Positions 1-7,647 are shown, counted from the stretch's first letter. The stretch: 19,382 bases of DNA from Bacillota bacterium (GCA_023428265.1 JAEYYW010000124.1:1-19382); one strand, 5' to 3'. The notes: generated from the sequence alone by a model not told the origin. Numbers and translations: made by a program.

Positions 1-1463
1 CCCATGGACGCCGTGAACGGCTTGAACGTGGAGCCCGGCGGGTAAAGGGCCGATGTGGCCCGGTTGATCAGAGGCTTCATGTTCACCGGGTCATTCAGAT
101 ACTTCCACTCCACCGGGTCCACCGGGAAGGTGAACAGGTTCGGGTCAAAGCTGGGCGCGCTGGCCATCGCCTCAATATAGCCGGTGGTGGGGTCCATCAC
201 GATCACGGTGCCGGCCATCTCCGGCGTGAGGTATTGCCGCAGCATCAATTCTGCTCGCTGCTGGGTCTCCAGATCGATTGTGAGCCTCAGATCGTGACCG
301 TCCGTCACGGCTTGTTTGGCCAGCGTGATCTTTCGGTTGCCGTCAGCGTCTTCAATGTAAAGCTCATAGCCGGGCTGGCCTCGCAGGTATTTTTCAAAAG
401 ACTTTTCCAGCCCGTTCCGGCCCACCACGGCGTCCTTCGGCAGGCCGGCGTTGTCCGGATTTGCCTGGTCTTCCGGCGTCATCACGCCGGTATAGCCCAG
501 CGTCTGTGCCAGTAGGTTGCCGTAAGGGTAATAGCGGATCACCGTCCAGGTGCTGTCGTCCACCCCCACACCGGGGATCTGCTTGAGCTCCTGCTGCTGA
601 TCCCAGGTCAGGCCGCCCTTGGGATAGGCCTTCACCACCTGCAGCGTTGCCTTTTCCTCCTGCGGTTCCTTGCTGCCGCCGGCTGTGGCGGAGGGCGATG
701 GCTCCGGCGTGGGCTCTGGTGTGCTCTCCACGGTGGGCATGGGGGACGGCGTCTCGCCGGACACACCTTCCGCCTGCGGCGGCACCTCGTCGCTGTCTTG
801 CTCTGTCCAGGCCGAATCGCGCTTCATCATGCCCTTGAGCTTGGCGCGCACTTCCGATTCTGTCATGCCGATCTTGGGTGCCAGCATCCGGATCAGCGTT
901 TCGTAATTCTGCACCTTGGAGGAGTCCACATACACGGAGAGGGCATGGTCATTTTTGGCCAGCAGGTTGCCGTCGGCGTCAAAAATCTCACCCCGGCTGG
1001 GGTTGTTTTGCCGGAGCACCGCCCTGTCGCCCTCCGCAAGGCCCGGCAGGATCAGCTCCGTGCTCCAGTCGATGAGCCATTTGCGGCCTTCCTTCACAAG
1101 CGGCGCGGCCATGTTCAGCTTGAACTGGCCCACCTTTTCCGTGGCCATCGCCATTGTGTAGCGGGCGGTCTTGTGCGTTTCATCCACACTGTCGATGGCG
1201 GTGAGCTCGCAGCGCAGAGAGGTCAGGCCAAAGGCCCTGTAGATGTCGTCATAACGCATTGCCAGTGTGGAGAGCGTGATTTTCTCGCGGGCCTCGTCGG
1301 TCAGCAGCTGATAGATGCGTGCATATTCGGCGTTTTCCAAAAAGGAGAGAAAACGGTTCACGGTGTCTGCTTCGTTTGCGCTCTGGCAACCGGACACCGG
1401 CAGGATCATAATAAGTGCGACCAGGATCGCTGCGATCCGGCGCGTGAGGTTCGCTTTGTTCAT
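1..1463 (-). CDS. Class B penicillin-binding protein (lipoprotein, MecA_N-type), 5' part only
   Basis: Peptidoglycan D,D-transpeptidase acting outside the membrane in wall synthesis. Reading the minus strand from ATG at 1463 gives 487 open codons that run off the left edge, so the C-terminal half of the transpeptidase domain is missing. The N-terminus is a lipoprotein signal (MNKANLTRR, hydrophobic stretch, VSGC lipobox with Cys26). Residues about 28-145 resemble the NTF2-like MecA_N domain and end in a WLIDWS-type segment. A PBP dimer domain follows (SRGEIFDADGNLLAKN near 160), then the transpeptidase start (IVMDPTTGYIEAMAS) and the catalytic motif PPGSTFKPF, with Ser478 and Lys481. A Pro/Glu/Ser/Thr-rich low-complexity insert lies at about residues 225-270. 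No Shine-Dalgarno is visible before the ATG; TATAAT sits six bases upstream. Class B PBP is secure; whether it is an elongation, division or sporulation type is not. Confidence 0.93.
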   Translation of the reverse strand, partial: MNKANLTRRIAAILVALIMILPVSGCQSANEADTVNRFLSFLENAEYARIYQLLTDEAREKITLSTLAMRYDDIYRAFGLTSLRCELTAIDSVDETHKTARYTMAMATEKVGQFKLNMAAPLVKEGRKWLIDWSTELILPGLAEGDRAVLRQNNPSRGEIFDADGNLLAKNDHALSVYVDSSKVQNYETLIRMLAPKIGMTESEVRAKLKGMMKRDSAWTEQDSDEVPPQAEGVSGETPSPMPTVESTPEPTPEPSPSATAGGSKEPQEEKATLQVVKAYPKGGLTWDQQQELKQIPGVGVDDSTWTVIRYYPYGNLLAQTLGYTGVMTPEDQANPDNAGLPKDAVVGRNGLEKSFEKYLRGQPGYELYIEDADGNRKITLAKQAVTDGHDLRLTIDLETQQRAELMLRQYLTPEMAGTVIVMDPTTGYIEAMASAPSFDPNLFTFPVDPVEWKYLNDPVNMKPLINRATSALYPPGSTFKPFTASM

Positions 1464-1469
1464 GGTCGA

Positions 1470-1475
1470 ATTATA
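1470..1475 (-). promoter_or_regulatory. Possible -10 box directly before the PBP start
   Basis: On the minus strand TATAAT ends six bases before the PBP ATG at 1463. If used, transcription would begin at or next to the start codon, giving a leaderless message, which fits the lack of a ribosome binding site. No good -35 box lies 16-18 bases further upstream, so this could also be chance. Confidence 0.35.
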
Positions 1476-1689
1476 GCATTCAGTGGGGGAAAATGGTAGT
1501 TGGGTTGATTGTATCCTTCACGATTGTTGCACGGGCTGTGACGCCCGCTGATCCATCAGCCTGTGCCCGGCGCGCGGGATTCGCTTTATTCATGCGCCTT
1601 GTTGCGGAGCTTTCGTCGATTGCTGCTGATCGGTGTCGCATTCTCCCGTGTTGTGCGGGGATGTATCGTTTCTTGTCGAGGGGATTTTC

Positions 1690-1717
1690 TTGATAATCAA
1701 TTCAAATATGCTATGAT
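1690..1717 (+). promoter_or_regulatory. Sigma-A-like promoter for the first sensor kinase
   Basis: TTGATA at 1690-1695 and TATGAT at 1712-1717 are separated by 16 bases, in an AT-rich patch unlike the surrounding GC-rich DNA. Transcription would start near 1724, leaving a leader of about 50 bases with GGGAGG (1762-1767) eight bases before the ATG at 1776. Confidence 0.7.
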
Positions 1718-1775
1718 GTTTTTACTTTCGTAGTGATTCCCGCGGTTCAGCCACGTATGCCGGGAGGGCGCCGAA

Positions 1776-3533
1776 ATGGATCGAAATTTAGCCAAAACCC
1801 GGATTCCGCGCGCCATATCGCAAGCATCAACGGTGCGGCAGCCCACGATGGCGGAGCGTGCGCTGGAAAGCTTGCCCGAGGCGGTGGTCGCAATCGACAA
1901 CCGGTTCCGCGTCACACTTTGGAACAGGGCCGCCGAGCGCACCTATGGCTGGGCTGCCGCTGAAGCGGTCGGCTGCGATGTCTCCGCGGTGCTGAAGCCC
2001 CGTTATGCCGAGATGGGCCTCCAGCATGCCTTGAGCAACCATCGCGGGCCCGGCACGCTCTATCTGGAGGCGGCCTTCTCAGCCAAAGACGGCGGCCTGG
2101 TCATGACGCTTTGCGAAATCGCGCCGCAACTGAACCGCAAAGGCCTGCTCACAGGGGCCGTGTGCATACTGAGGGATATCGGCAGCACGCTGGGCCTCAA
2201 TGACCGGCCTGACCGCAGCGCGCGCACCACCGAGTTCCTCTATGACGTTGTGGAGCGCTTGCTCAGGCAAGATCTTTCCGCCGGCCTCATTGAGGAAACC
2301 TGTGTCACCGTGATGCGCTTTTTGGGCTGCGATATCTTTGTGAACTACCTTGCCGGTGACGGCGGCAAGCTATATCTGAATTCCAGCAGCGGGATAGACC
2401 CCGCCCGGCTGCTGCCCTGCGCCATCAAGGGCAACGGCCAGGGCGTGAGCGGCAGGGTTGCGGAGAGCAGGCAGATCCTTGTGTTTGCCGGCGGCCAGCG
2501 TGGCGGTGACAGCGATTATGACCAACTGCTGGCCATGGGCATCCGCGCCTATGTGTGCCACCCGCTTCTGGCCGGAGACCAGCTGATGGGCACGCTGGCG
2601 TTCGGCTCCGCCTGCAAGGATTCCTTCGAGGTTTGGGAGCTGGCCCTTGTCCGGGTGGTGTGCGGCCATGTGGCTGCCGCGCTGCACCGGCTTGGCACCG
2701 AGGCCAACCTTGAGCGCATGACCCGGGAGCTCCGCGACAAAAACCGGCTCATCACCGACTTTTTCACCAACATCTCCCATGAGTTTAAAACGCCTCTGTC
2801 CATCATCCTTGTGAACCTGCAACTGATGGAATATCGGATGAAAGACGCCGGCCCGCGCCACGAGGGCATCGTCAAGGGCGTTGCGGTGATGCGGCAAAAC
2901 GCGCTGCGGCTGCTCCGGCTCATCGGCAACCTGCTGGATGTCACTAGGATTGACGCCGGCTTTATGAACCCCCGGTTTGCCGAGGCCGACGCGGTGGAGC
3001 TGGTGCGCGGCCTGGTGGAGTCTGTGAGCGACATCGCGATGAACGCCGCGCTGTCCGTCCGCTTTGAAAGCAACTGTGACAGCCGTGTGATGCCGCTGGA
3101 TGCCGAGAAGATGGAGCGGGTGATCCTCAACCTGCTCTCCAACGCCATCAAGCACACGCCGGCAGGCGGCAGCATCGAGGTGCGCCTGCAATGCGGCGCC
3201 GAGTCTGTGCTCATCAGCGTGCGTGACACCGGCGAGGGGATCCCGCTGGATCGCCAGGAAGTGATCTTTGACCGGTTCAGGCAGGCAAACTCATCGCTCA
3301 CCCGCTCCAGCGAGGGCTGCGGCATCGGCTTGTCGCTCGCCCGCGCATTGGTGGAGCTCATGAAGGGCAGGATCTGGGTCACCAGCGCGCCGGGCGTGGG
3401 CAGCGAGTTCTGTGTGGAGCTGCCCATATTGCCGCCGCTCAAAGGCCGGCAGCTTCCCGAGGCGGAGGGGATGCCCCTTTCCCGCAAGCTCGAAATGGAG
3501 TTTTCCGATATCAGCAAAATCGGCAGGGCTTGA
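1776..3533 (+). CDS. PAS-GAF sensor histidine kinase (orphan)
   Basis: Predicted two-component sensor kinase of 585 residues. A PAS domain spans about 25-135 (NRFRVTLWNRAAERTYGWA) and a GAF-like domain about 150-305. A short helical linker leads to HisKA, with the phospho-accepting His335 in FTNISHEFKTPLS. The HATPase part has an N-box (LNLLSNAIKH, Asn456), G1 (DTGEG, 484-488), F-box (FDRFRQ) and G2 (GIGLSL, 516-521), so it looks catalytically complete. I see no transmembrane segments, so it is probably cytosolic and may sense a small molecule, redox state or gas. It ends in a short EMEFSDIS tail shared with the next gene. No response regulator gene adjoins it. The start is fixed by GGGAGG at 1762-1767 and a promoter at 1690-1717. 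The ligand cannot be deduced. Confidence 0.93.
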   Translation: MDRNLAKTRIPRAISQASTVRQPTMAERALESLPEAVVAIDNRFRVTLWNRAAERTYGWAAAEAVGCDVSAVLKPRYAEMGLQHALSNHRGPGTLYLEAAFSAKDGGLVMTLCEIAPQLNRKGLLTGAVCILRDIGSTLGLNDRPDRSARTTEFLYDVVERLLRQDLSAGLIEETCVTVMRFLGCDIFVNYLAGDGGKLYLNSSSGIDPARLLPCAIKGNGQGVSGRVAESRQILVFAGGQRGGDSDYDQLLAMGIRAYVCHPLLAGDQLMGTLAFGSACKDSFEVWELALVRVVCGHVAAALHRLGTEANLERMTRELRDKNRLITDFFTNISHEFKTPLSIILVNLQLMEYRMKDAGPRHEGIVKGVAVMRQNALRLLRLIGNLLDVTRIDAGFMNPRFAEADAVELVRGLVESVSDIAMNAALSVRFESNCDSRVMPLDAEKMERVILNLLSNAIKHTPAGGSIEVRLQCGAESVLISVRDTGEGIPLDRQEVIFDRFRQANSSLTRSSEGCGIGLSLARALVELMKGRIWVTSAPGVGSEFCVELPILPPLKGRQLPEAEGMPLSRKLEMEFSDISKIGRA

Positions 3534-3556
3534 TTTCCCGGAAATACCAGCTATGC

Positions 3557-3576
3557 AGCCCTCTTTAAAAGGGGCT
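3557..3576 (+). terminator. Weak hairpin after the first kinase gene
   Basis: AGCCC and GGGCT can pair around an AT-rich loop 24 bases after the stop codon, but no clear T-run follows. It may be a weak terminator or attenuator between the two kinase genes. Confidence 0.25.
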
Positions 3577-3623
3577 ACCTTGCCATTTTACAAATAGATG
3601 TTTCATTGCACCAATAAAGTGGA

Positions 3624-3629
3624 TATAAT
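3624..3629 (+). promoter_or_regulatory. Probable -10 box for the second sensor kinase
   Basis: A perfect TATAAT lies 31 bases before the ATG at 3661, inside an AT-rich stretch. The -35 region is poor: TTGCAC at 3606-3611 is only 12 bases away. If transcription starts near 3636, the upstream in-frame ATG at 3598 cannot be used, which supports the start at 3661. Confidence 0.45.
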
Positions 3630-3660
3630 AACTAATATATATCTGTTCAGTGGGGTAAAA

Positions 3661-5226
3661 ATGGACTTCTCTTGTCCGATCATCCTGACAAACCGCAACT
3701 TCCGCATCAAGAGCTGGAACCAGGCCGCCGAGCAGGTCTATGGTTGGACCAGTGAGGAAGCCTGCGGCAAAAACCTGGACGAGCTGCTGCTGACCAGCTA
3801 TGAAGGCGCCCGATTCGAGGAGCTCTATGCAAGCCTGCTTGCTTCCGGCCGGGTGGCGCTGGATGTGCACCACACGGCCCGCGATGGCAGGGTGCTCCGG
3901 ATGCGCGGCACCGCTTCCTTGTCCAGGACCGGCGACGGGGAAATCACCGGCATTGTGCATGTGCTCAAAGAGGAGCGCGAGCAGCCGGCCGGCGAGCCCA
4001 TTCTCCCGGTGCAGCCGGACGATGGCCGGGGCAGCGAGCTCATCGGCATGCTGGAGAAGCTTGCCGACGACCTTTGGGTTTATGACATCCCCAGCAACAC
4101 CGAGTGGCATTCCAGCCGCGCGCCCGGCGGGCGGGGCGTCGATGATTTTGACGCCGTGCACCCGGACGACTGGGAGCGGGTGGACAATGAGCTCAAACAG
4201 GCCGTGGCCAGCCGCTGCGAAACCTTCCTGCTGCAATATCGGGCCGCGGAGGCCACCGGGGAATACCGCTGGGCGATGAACCGCGGCCGAATCGAGTATG
4301 ACGGCGATGGCCGGCCCTGCAAAATGGTTGGCATGACCACCGACATCTCCGGCCTCAAGCAGGAAGAGCAGCAGCTGCGGGAGCGCGTTGCTGGGCTGGA
4401 GAAGCAGCTGGAGGAGCTCACGGAAAAGAACCGGGCGATGACCGACTTCTTTACCAACATTTCCCATGAGTTTAAAACACCGCTTTCAATCATGCTGGTG
4501 GATCTGCAGCTGATGGAATACCGCCTGCGGGGCGCCGGCAGCTCCGAGCTGAAGGAGAGGCTGGGCAAGACGGTGGCGATCATGCGCCAGAACGCGCTGC
4601 GCCTGCTCCGGCTCATTGGCAACCTGCTGGACGTCACCCGCATCGAGGCCGGCTTTATGAAAGCCCGGCTCATTAACGCCGATGTTGTGGCGCTGGCGCA
4701 GCAGCTCACCGAGTCGGTGCGCAGCTATGCCGCCAATGCGGGCATCGAGCTCACCTTTTCCAGCGATAAAAACAGCCGCCTGATGCCGCTGGACAGCGAC
4801 AAGCTGGAGCGCATCATGCTCAACCTTTTGTCTAACGCCATCAAGCACACCAGGCAGGGCGGCCACATCGCCGTGGCACTCGTCAACGACCAGGCAAAAG
4901 TAACCATCATGGTCAAAGACGACGGCGAGGGCATCCAGGAAGACCGTAAGGACTTTGTTTTCGACCGGTTCCGCCAGGTGAACACCACGCTCACGCGCAT
5001 GAGCGACGGCAGCGGCATCGGCCTGGCGCTCACCCGCGCGCTGGTGGAGCTGCTGCAGGGCCGCATCTGGTTTGAGAGCAAGCCCGGCGAGGGCGCCGAG
5101 TTTTTTGTGGAGCTCCCGGTGCTGCAGGCAGACTGGCAGAGTACTCCGCCGGAGGTGGACGGCATCCCCAGGGAGAAGAAGGTGGAAATGGAGTTTTCCG
5201 ATATCAGCAGGATAGAGAGAGGGTAG
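3661..5226 (+). CDS. Tandem-PAS sensor histidine kinase (orphan, paralogue of upstream kinase)
   Basis: Predicted sensor kinase of 521 residues. The first PAS domain covers about 3-103 (NRNFRIKSWNQAAEQVYGWT). A second PAS_3/PAC-like unit covers about 125-232 (AVHPDDWERV, YRWAMNRGR, GMTTDISG). A Glu-rich coiled coil (232-258) leads into HisKA, with His269 in FTNISHEFKTPLS. The HATPase part has LNLLSNAIKH (Asn392), DDGEG, FDRFRQ and GIGLAL (452-457). The kinase core and the EMEFSDIS tail are nearly the same as in the upstream kinase, while the sensor half differs (second PAS instead of GAF). The pair therefore looks like a duplication followed by sensor exchange. An upstream in-frame ATG at 3598 would add 21 residues, but it precedes the TATAAT; the GTGGGG before 3661 makes that start more likely. 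There is no adjacent response regulator. Confidence 0.92.
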   Translation: MDFSCPIILTNRNFRIKSWNQAAEQVYGWTSEEACGKNLDELLLTSYEGARFEELYASLLASGRVALDVHHTARDGRVLRMRGTASLSRTGDGEITGIVHVLKEEREQPAGEPILPVQPDDGRGSELIGMLEKLADDLWVYDIPSNTEWHSSRAPGGRGVDDFDAVHPDDWERVDNELKQAVASRCETFLLQYRAAEATGEYRWAMNRGRIEYDGDGRPCKMVGMTTDISGLKQEEQQLRERVAGLEKQLEELTEKNRAMTDFFTNISHEFKTPLSIMLVDLQLMEYRLRGAGSSELKERLGKTVAIMRQNALRLLRLIGNLLDVTRIEAGFMKARLINADVVALAQQLTESVRSYAANAGIELTFSSDKNSRLMPLDSDKLERIMLNLLSNAIKHTRQGGHIAVALVNDQAKVTIMVKDDGEGIQEDRKDFVFDRFRQVNTTLTRMSDGSGIGLALTRALVELLQGRIWFESKPGEGAEFFVELPVLQADWQSTPPEVDGIPREKKVEMEFSDISRIERG

Positions 5227-5439
5227 ACCAGGATCAACGCTTAGGCAACGAATCACCTGATTTGATGGCACATAGCCCGGTATAAGCAAGCTGACACTTA
5301 TGGTATAGAGGCAATGTGGAAGGGGCAGATGCTCCGAACACGCTGGAAACGCAATCCTCTGGGCAAAGAATCATACAGGCGGTTGATGCCAAGCGTTTTA
5401 TGAATGTGAGGCTTTTAGTTGATTAACGGAGGCCCTACT
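5227..5439. other. Unassigned 213-bp gap
   Basis: This stretch between the second kinase gene and the AT-rich gene has no recognised gene, terminator or promoter. Base composition moves from the GC-rich kinase region toward the AT-rich gene. The minus strand is open for about 55 codons without a start or a recognisable family. It may be a remnant of whatever delivered the next gene, but nothing proves that. Confidence 0.3.
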
Positions 5440-5877
5440 ATGGATGACCTGAATGAATTACAAGCCAAAATGTCTAAGTTCGCAGTAGATATAGCAGATG
5501 AATTCAATATCCGTCTAGATTACTCAACTCGGTCGATCAAAAAAGTCGAAGTCATATTGTCACAGATCCATGCAGAATTTGTGAAAAGTAATAATGATGA
5601 AGGCCTTAATGGAATAGCTCTTGAATTTGCATTCTATATTATTACTGTTATAGAAAAGAACTTTGAAAAGGGAAAGATAGAAAGAGATCATAAGGATTTT
5701 GGTAAGAACACATTCCCTTTTTATTGGAGGAGCAAAACACTATTCCCTTATTCGTGGTGCCTAAAAAGAATTTATGATGGTGAAGGGGATAACGTCTGGG
5801 TCAAATATAAAACATTGGTATTGGATGAGAAAGAAAAGAAGAAGATATTTGAAATTTTTAAACGAATGACTGAATGA
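5440..5877 (+). CDS. Hypothetical protein, AT-rich, probably acquired
   Basis: Small, probably cytosolic protein of 145 residues that I do not recognise. The start is the ATG at 5440, preceded by GGAGG (5428-5432) with seven bases between; a TTG at 5419 lies before this site and is rejected. The sequence is charged and mostly helical at first (MDDLNELQAKMSKFAVDIADEF). A hydrophobic helix follows (ALEFAFYIITVIEKNF), then an aromatic-rich part with FPFYW, LFPYSWCLKRIYDG and DNVWVKY, and a lysine-rich end. This order loosely recalls small single-domain proteins found as immunity or stand-alone hypotheticals, but that is a guess. Codon use is strikingly AT-rich compared with the genes on both sides, which suggests horizontal transfer. 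No toxin gene is adjacent. No signal peptide is seen. Confidence 0.75.
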   Translation: MDDLNELQAKMSKFAVDIADEFNIRLDYSTRSIKKVEVILSQIHAEFVKSNNDEGLNGIALEFAFYIITVIEKNFEKGKIERDHKDFGKNTFPFYWRSKTLFPYSWCLKRIYDGEGDNVWVKYKTLVLDEKEKKKIFEIFKRMTE

Positions 5878-5982
5878 AATACTTACTAAATTCGATGTAA
5901 CTGCCACCTCTGGTTTGATTGAGCATATTGTACTCACCTTCATAATCGATCGGGCTGTAAAAGAAATTATTTAAAATCCCTC

Positions 5983-6012
5983 TTGACGAACGAACACTTG
6001 TTAGTTTATACT
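5983..6012 (+). promoter_or_regulatory. Promoter of the flavoprotein-TetR operon
   Basis: TTGACG (5983-5988) and TATACT (6007-6012) with an 18-base spacer. The spacer and both boxes overlap the left arm of a long inverted repeat, so a bound repressor would block RNA polymerase. The ATG of the flavoprotein gene is at 6065 with AAAGGA just upstream. Confidence 0.75.
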
Positions 6013-6042
6013 GCAATCACAAACTAACAAGCGTTCGTTAGT
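5986..6042. promoter_or_regulatory. Paired TetR-type operator (long inverted repeat)
   Basis: Two 22-base arms (5986-6007 and 6021-6042) are inverted copies matching at 20 of 22 positions, separated by 13 bases. Each arm itself contains an imperfect palindrome, GTTAG/CTAAC around a GAACG-like core, the usual form of a TetR dimer site. The left arm covers the promoter spacer and part of the -10; the right arm lies in the leader. The TetR gene is second in the operon, so autoregulation by two dimers is the simple reading. Confidence 0.7.
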
Positions 6043-6064
6043 ATGCCTGAAAGGATGTAAAACA

Positions 6065-6838
6065 ATGAAAAAGATTGTCGCGATCATCGGCAGCCCCCGA
6101 AAGGGCGAGACGCTTCAGGCCGTGGAGCGGCTGGAGCGTGAAATGCAAAAGCATGGCGAGGTGCAGTTTGAAATAGTGATGCTCTCGCAGGTGGCGCTGC
6201 GCGACTGCACCGGCTGCCACAACTGCATCCTGAAAGGCCGGGAGACCTGCCGTGAGGCCGAAAAGGTGAAAGCGCTGTTTGACAAGATGGCGGCGGCAGA
6301 CGCCGTGGTGCTGGCAAGCCCCGTCTATAACCAGGGCGTCACGGCGATCATGAAGAAGTTTCTGGACTACTTCACTTATCTGTGGCACCGGCCTGCGCTG
6401 TTTGGCGTGAAGTTTTTCGGCGTGTCGTCCGGCGGCGGCATGTTCAAGGGCACGTTTCAAACCATGAAGGAAAACGTGGCCAGCTGGGGCGGCACCTGGC
6501 TTGGCGAGCTGGGCGTGCCCCATTATGAGGCGCTGACGGACAAGTTCCGCGCCAAGGCGGACAAAACCGCCGTGAAGAAGGCCGCGCAGTTTTGGGCCGC
6601 CCTGCAGGACAGCCACCTGCCCCGGCCCACGCTGGGCCGCCTCATGAGCTTCCGCATGTGGCGGATGAACGCCGTGTTCAACGAGGCGGACAAGGCCCAC
6701 TGGGCCGGAAATGGCTGGCTTGACAAAAAGTGCCGTTACTATTATGAGGCAAAAATCAACCCGCTTGCCAACGGGCTGGCAGCCCTGCTGATGGGCGTCG
6801 CCCGGCTGGTAATGCGCGGCATCTATGTGGGGTATTGA
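6065..6838 (+). CDS. NADPH-dependent FMN reductase / flavodoxin-fold protein with Cys motif
   Basis: Flavodoxin-like oxidoreductase of 257 residues, probably FMN-binding and cytosolic. The N-terminal beta strand plus phosphate loop reads IVAIIGSPRKGET (GSPRKG at 9-14). A Cys cluster follows (Cys48, Cys51, Cys54, Cys62 in DCTGCHNC...ETC), as in iron-sulfur flavoproteins and related FMN reductases. The ASPVYNQG segment and FGVSSGGGMF loop near 85-125 fit the flavin site. The last ~80 residues (after about 175) form a basic extension beyond the core fold. The substrate is unknown; a quinone, nitro-compound or iron-sulfur redox role is possible. It is the first gene of an operon with a TetR regulator three bases after its stop, behind a promoter overlapped by probable TetR sites, so it is likely induced by the regulator's ligand, perhaps a toxic or redox-active compound. 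Confidence 0.85.
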   Translation: MKKIVAIIGSPRKGETLQAVERLEREMQKHGEVQFEIVMLSQVALRDCTGCHNCILKGRETCREAEKVKALFDKMAAADAVVLASPVYNQGVTAIMKKFLDYFTYLWHRPALFGVKFFGVSSGGGMFKGTFQTMKENVASWGGTWLGELGVPHYEALTDKFRAKADKTAVKKAAQFWAALQDSHLPRPTLGRLMSFRMWRMNAVFNEADKAHWAGNGWLDKKCRYYYEAKINPLANGLAALLMGVARLVMRGIYVGY

Positions 6839-6847
6839 GCTGTGGCC

Positions 6848-7456
6848 ATGAGCACGAGGGACCGCATTCTGGAGGCTGCCATTGACCTGTTTGCCGAGAA
6901 GGGGTTCGGCGAGGTTTCCATCCGCGAGATCACGCGGGCCGTGGGCATCAAGGAAAGCTCGCTTTACAACCACTTCGCCAGCAAGCAGCAGCTTCTGGAT
7001 GAAATCTTTGACTATCTGAAGCGCCATTACGACGCGATGACAATCCCTGAGGAGTCTGTGGCGGAGATGATGGCCGGCATCACGGCCGAAGAGCTGGTGG
7101 ATTTGAGCCTCAAAAGCTTCCAGGCCTATCTGGGCAACCCCCGGTTTCTCAAGATCTGGCGGATCCTCTCCATTGAGCGCTTCACCAACGCCAGGGCCCG
7201 TGAGCTGTTCAACCGCCATTTCATCGATGAGCCGATGAAGTTTCAAGCCAAGGTGTTCGCCGCGCTGATGGAGCGGGGGCAGATGCCGCCGATGGACCCG
7301 ATGGTGCTTGCGCGGGAGTTTTTCTCCTACATACTCTTTCTTTACTTCCGCTACATCGAGGCTGACCCCATGGTGGACATTGCCGGCAACACCGAGCTGC
7401 AGCGGATGATCAAAGAGCACATGGAGTTTTTGAGGTTTGCGTTTAGGAAGCAGTAA
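6848..7456 (+). CDS. TetR/AcrR-family transcriptional regulator
   Basis: TetR-type repressor of 202 residues. The DNA-binding domain is at the N-terminus: MSTRDRILEAAIDLFAEKGFGEVSIREITRAVG forms helices 1-2 and the start of the helix-turn-helix. KESSLYNHFASKQQLLDEI forms the recognition helix and helix 4 (about residues 35-53). The rest is a helical ligand/dimer domain. A GTG at 6842 is in frame two codons earlier (adding MA) and cannot be excluded; neither has a strong ribosome binding site, as expected for a gene translationally coupled to the flavoprotein gene that stops at 6838. It probably represses its own operon through the long inverted repeat at 5986-6042. The ligand is unknown. Confidence 0.9.
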   Translation: MSTRDRILEAAIDLFAEKGFGEVSIREITRAVGIKESSLYNHFASKQQLLDEIFDYLKRHYDAMTIPEESVAEMMAGITAEELVDLSLKSFQAYLGNPRFLKIWRILSIERFTNARARELFNRHFIDEPMKFQAKVFAALMERGQMPPMDPMVLAREFFSYILFLYFRYIEADPMVDIAGNTELQRMIKEHMEFLRFAFRKQ

Positions 7457-7647
7457 GTACTTTTGTTTGGCAAAAGTACCAAAACCATCGGGGGAAGGCA
7501 GGTTCCCAAGACCTCGCTTCCAAGCCCGCCGGGGCGGGCCGAAGACAACTCCTCGGTCGCGCGCTCCCTCGTCAAACAGTCTCTCGGCCTGATCGCCCCA
7601 GTTGGCTTTTCAGCCGAGGTGGAACCTGCAAATCCCCCGAACCCCCT
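7457..7647 (+). repeat. ~190-bp repeat, copy 1 (direct orientation)
   Basis: This stretch is highly similar to the reverse complement of 8256-8440. It begins with a perfect 9-bp inverted repeat (GTACTTTTG / CAAAAGTAC at 7457-7465 and 7471-7479) immediately after the TetR stop. It ends in a C-rich segment (AATCCCCCGAACCCCC). Both strands are open: plus-strand conceptual translation contains RQVPKTS and KQSLG, and minus-strand translation contains EELSSARP and LVLLPNKST; both echo copy 2. I take it as a dispersed repeat, not a gene. Confidence 0.8.

Larger units (their letters stand above)
1464..1775. other. Divergent intergenic region
   Basis: This gap separates the leftward PBP gene from the rightward kinase genes. 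It holds a plus-strand promoter at 1690-1717 and the possible minus-strand -10 at 1470-1475. It also holds a 37-codon minus-strand reading frame (1593-1480) starting MNKAN, echoing the PBP N-terminus. I see no RNA gene or convincing terminator here. Confidence 0.5.

Noticed and set aside
3598..3660. Upstream ATG that would extend the second kinase by 21 residues
   Set aside because: It precedes the TATAAT at 3624-3629 and has no ribosome binding site, and the added residues do not resemble the start of a PAS domain.
7457..7479. Hairpin after the TetR gene as an intrinsic terminator
   Set aside because: The stem is AT-rich, no T-run follows, and the same hairpin opens the other repeat copy in an unrelated context, so it belongs to the repeat.
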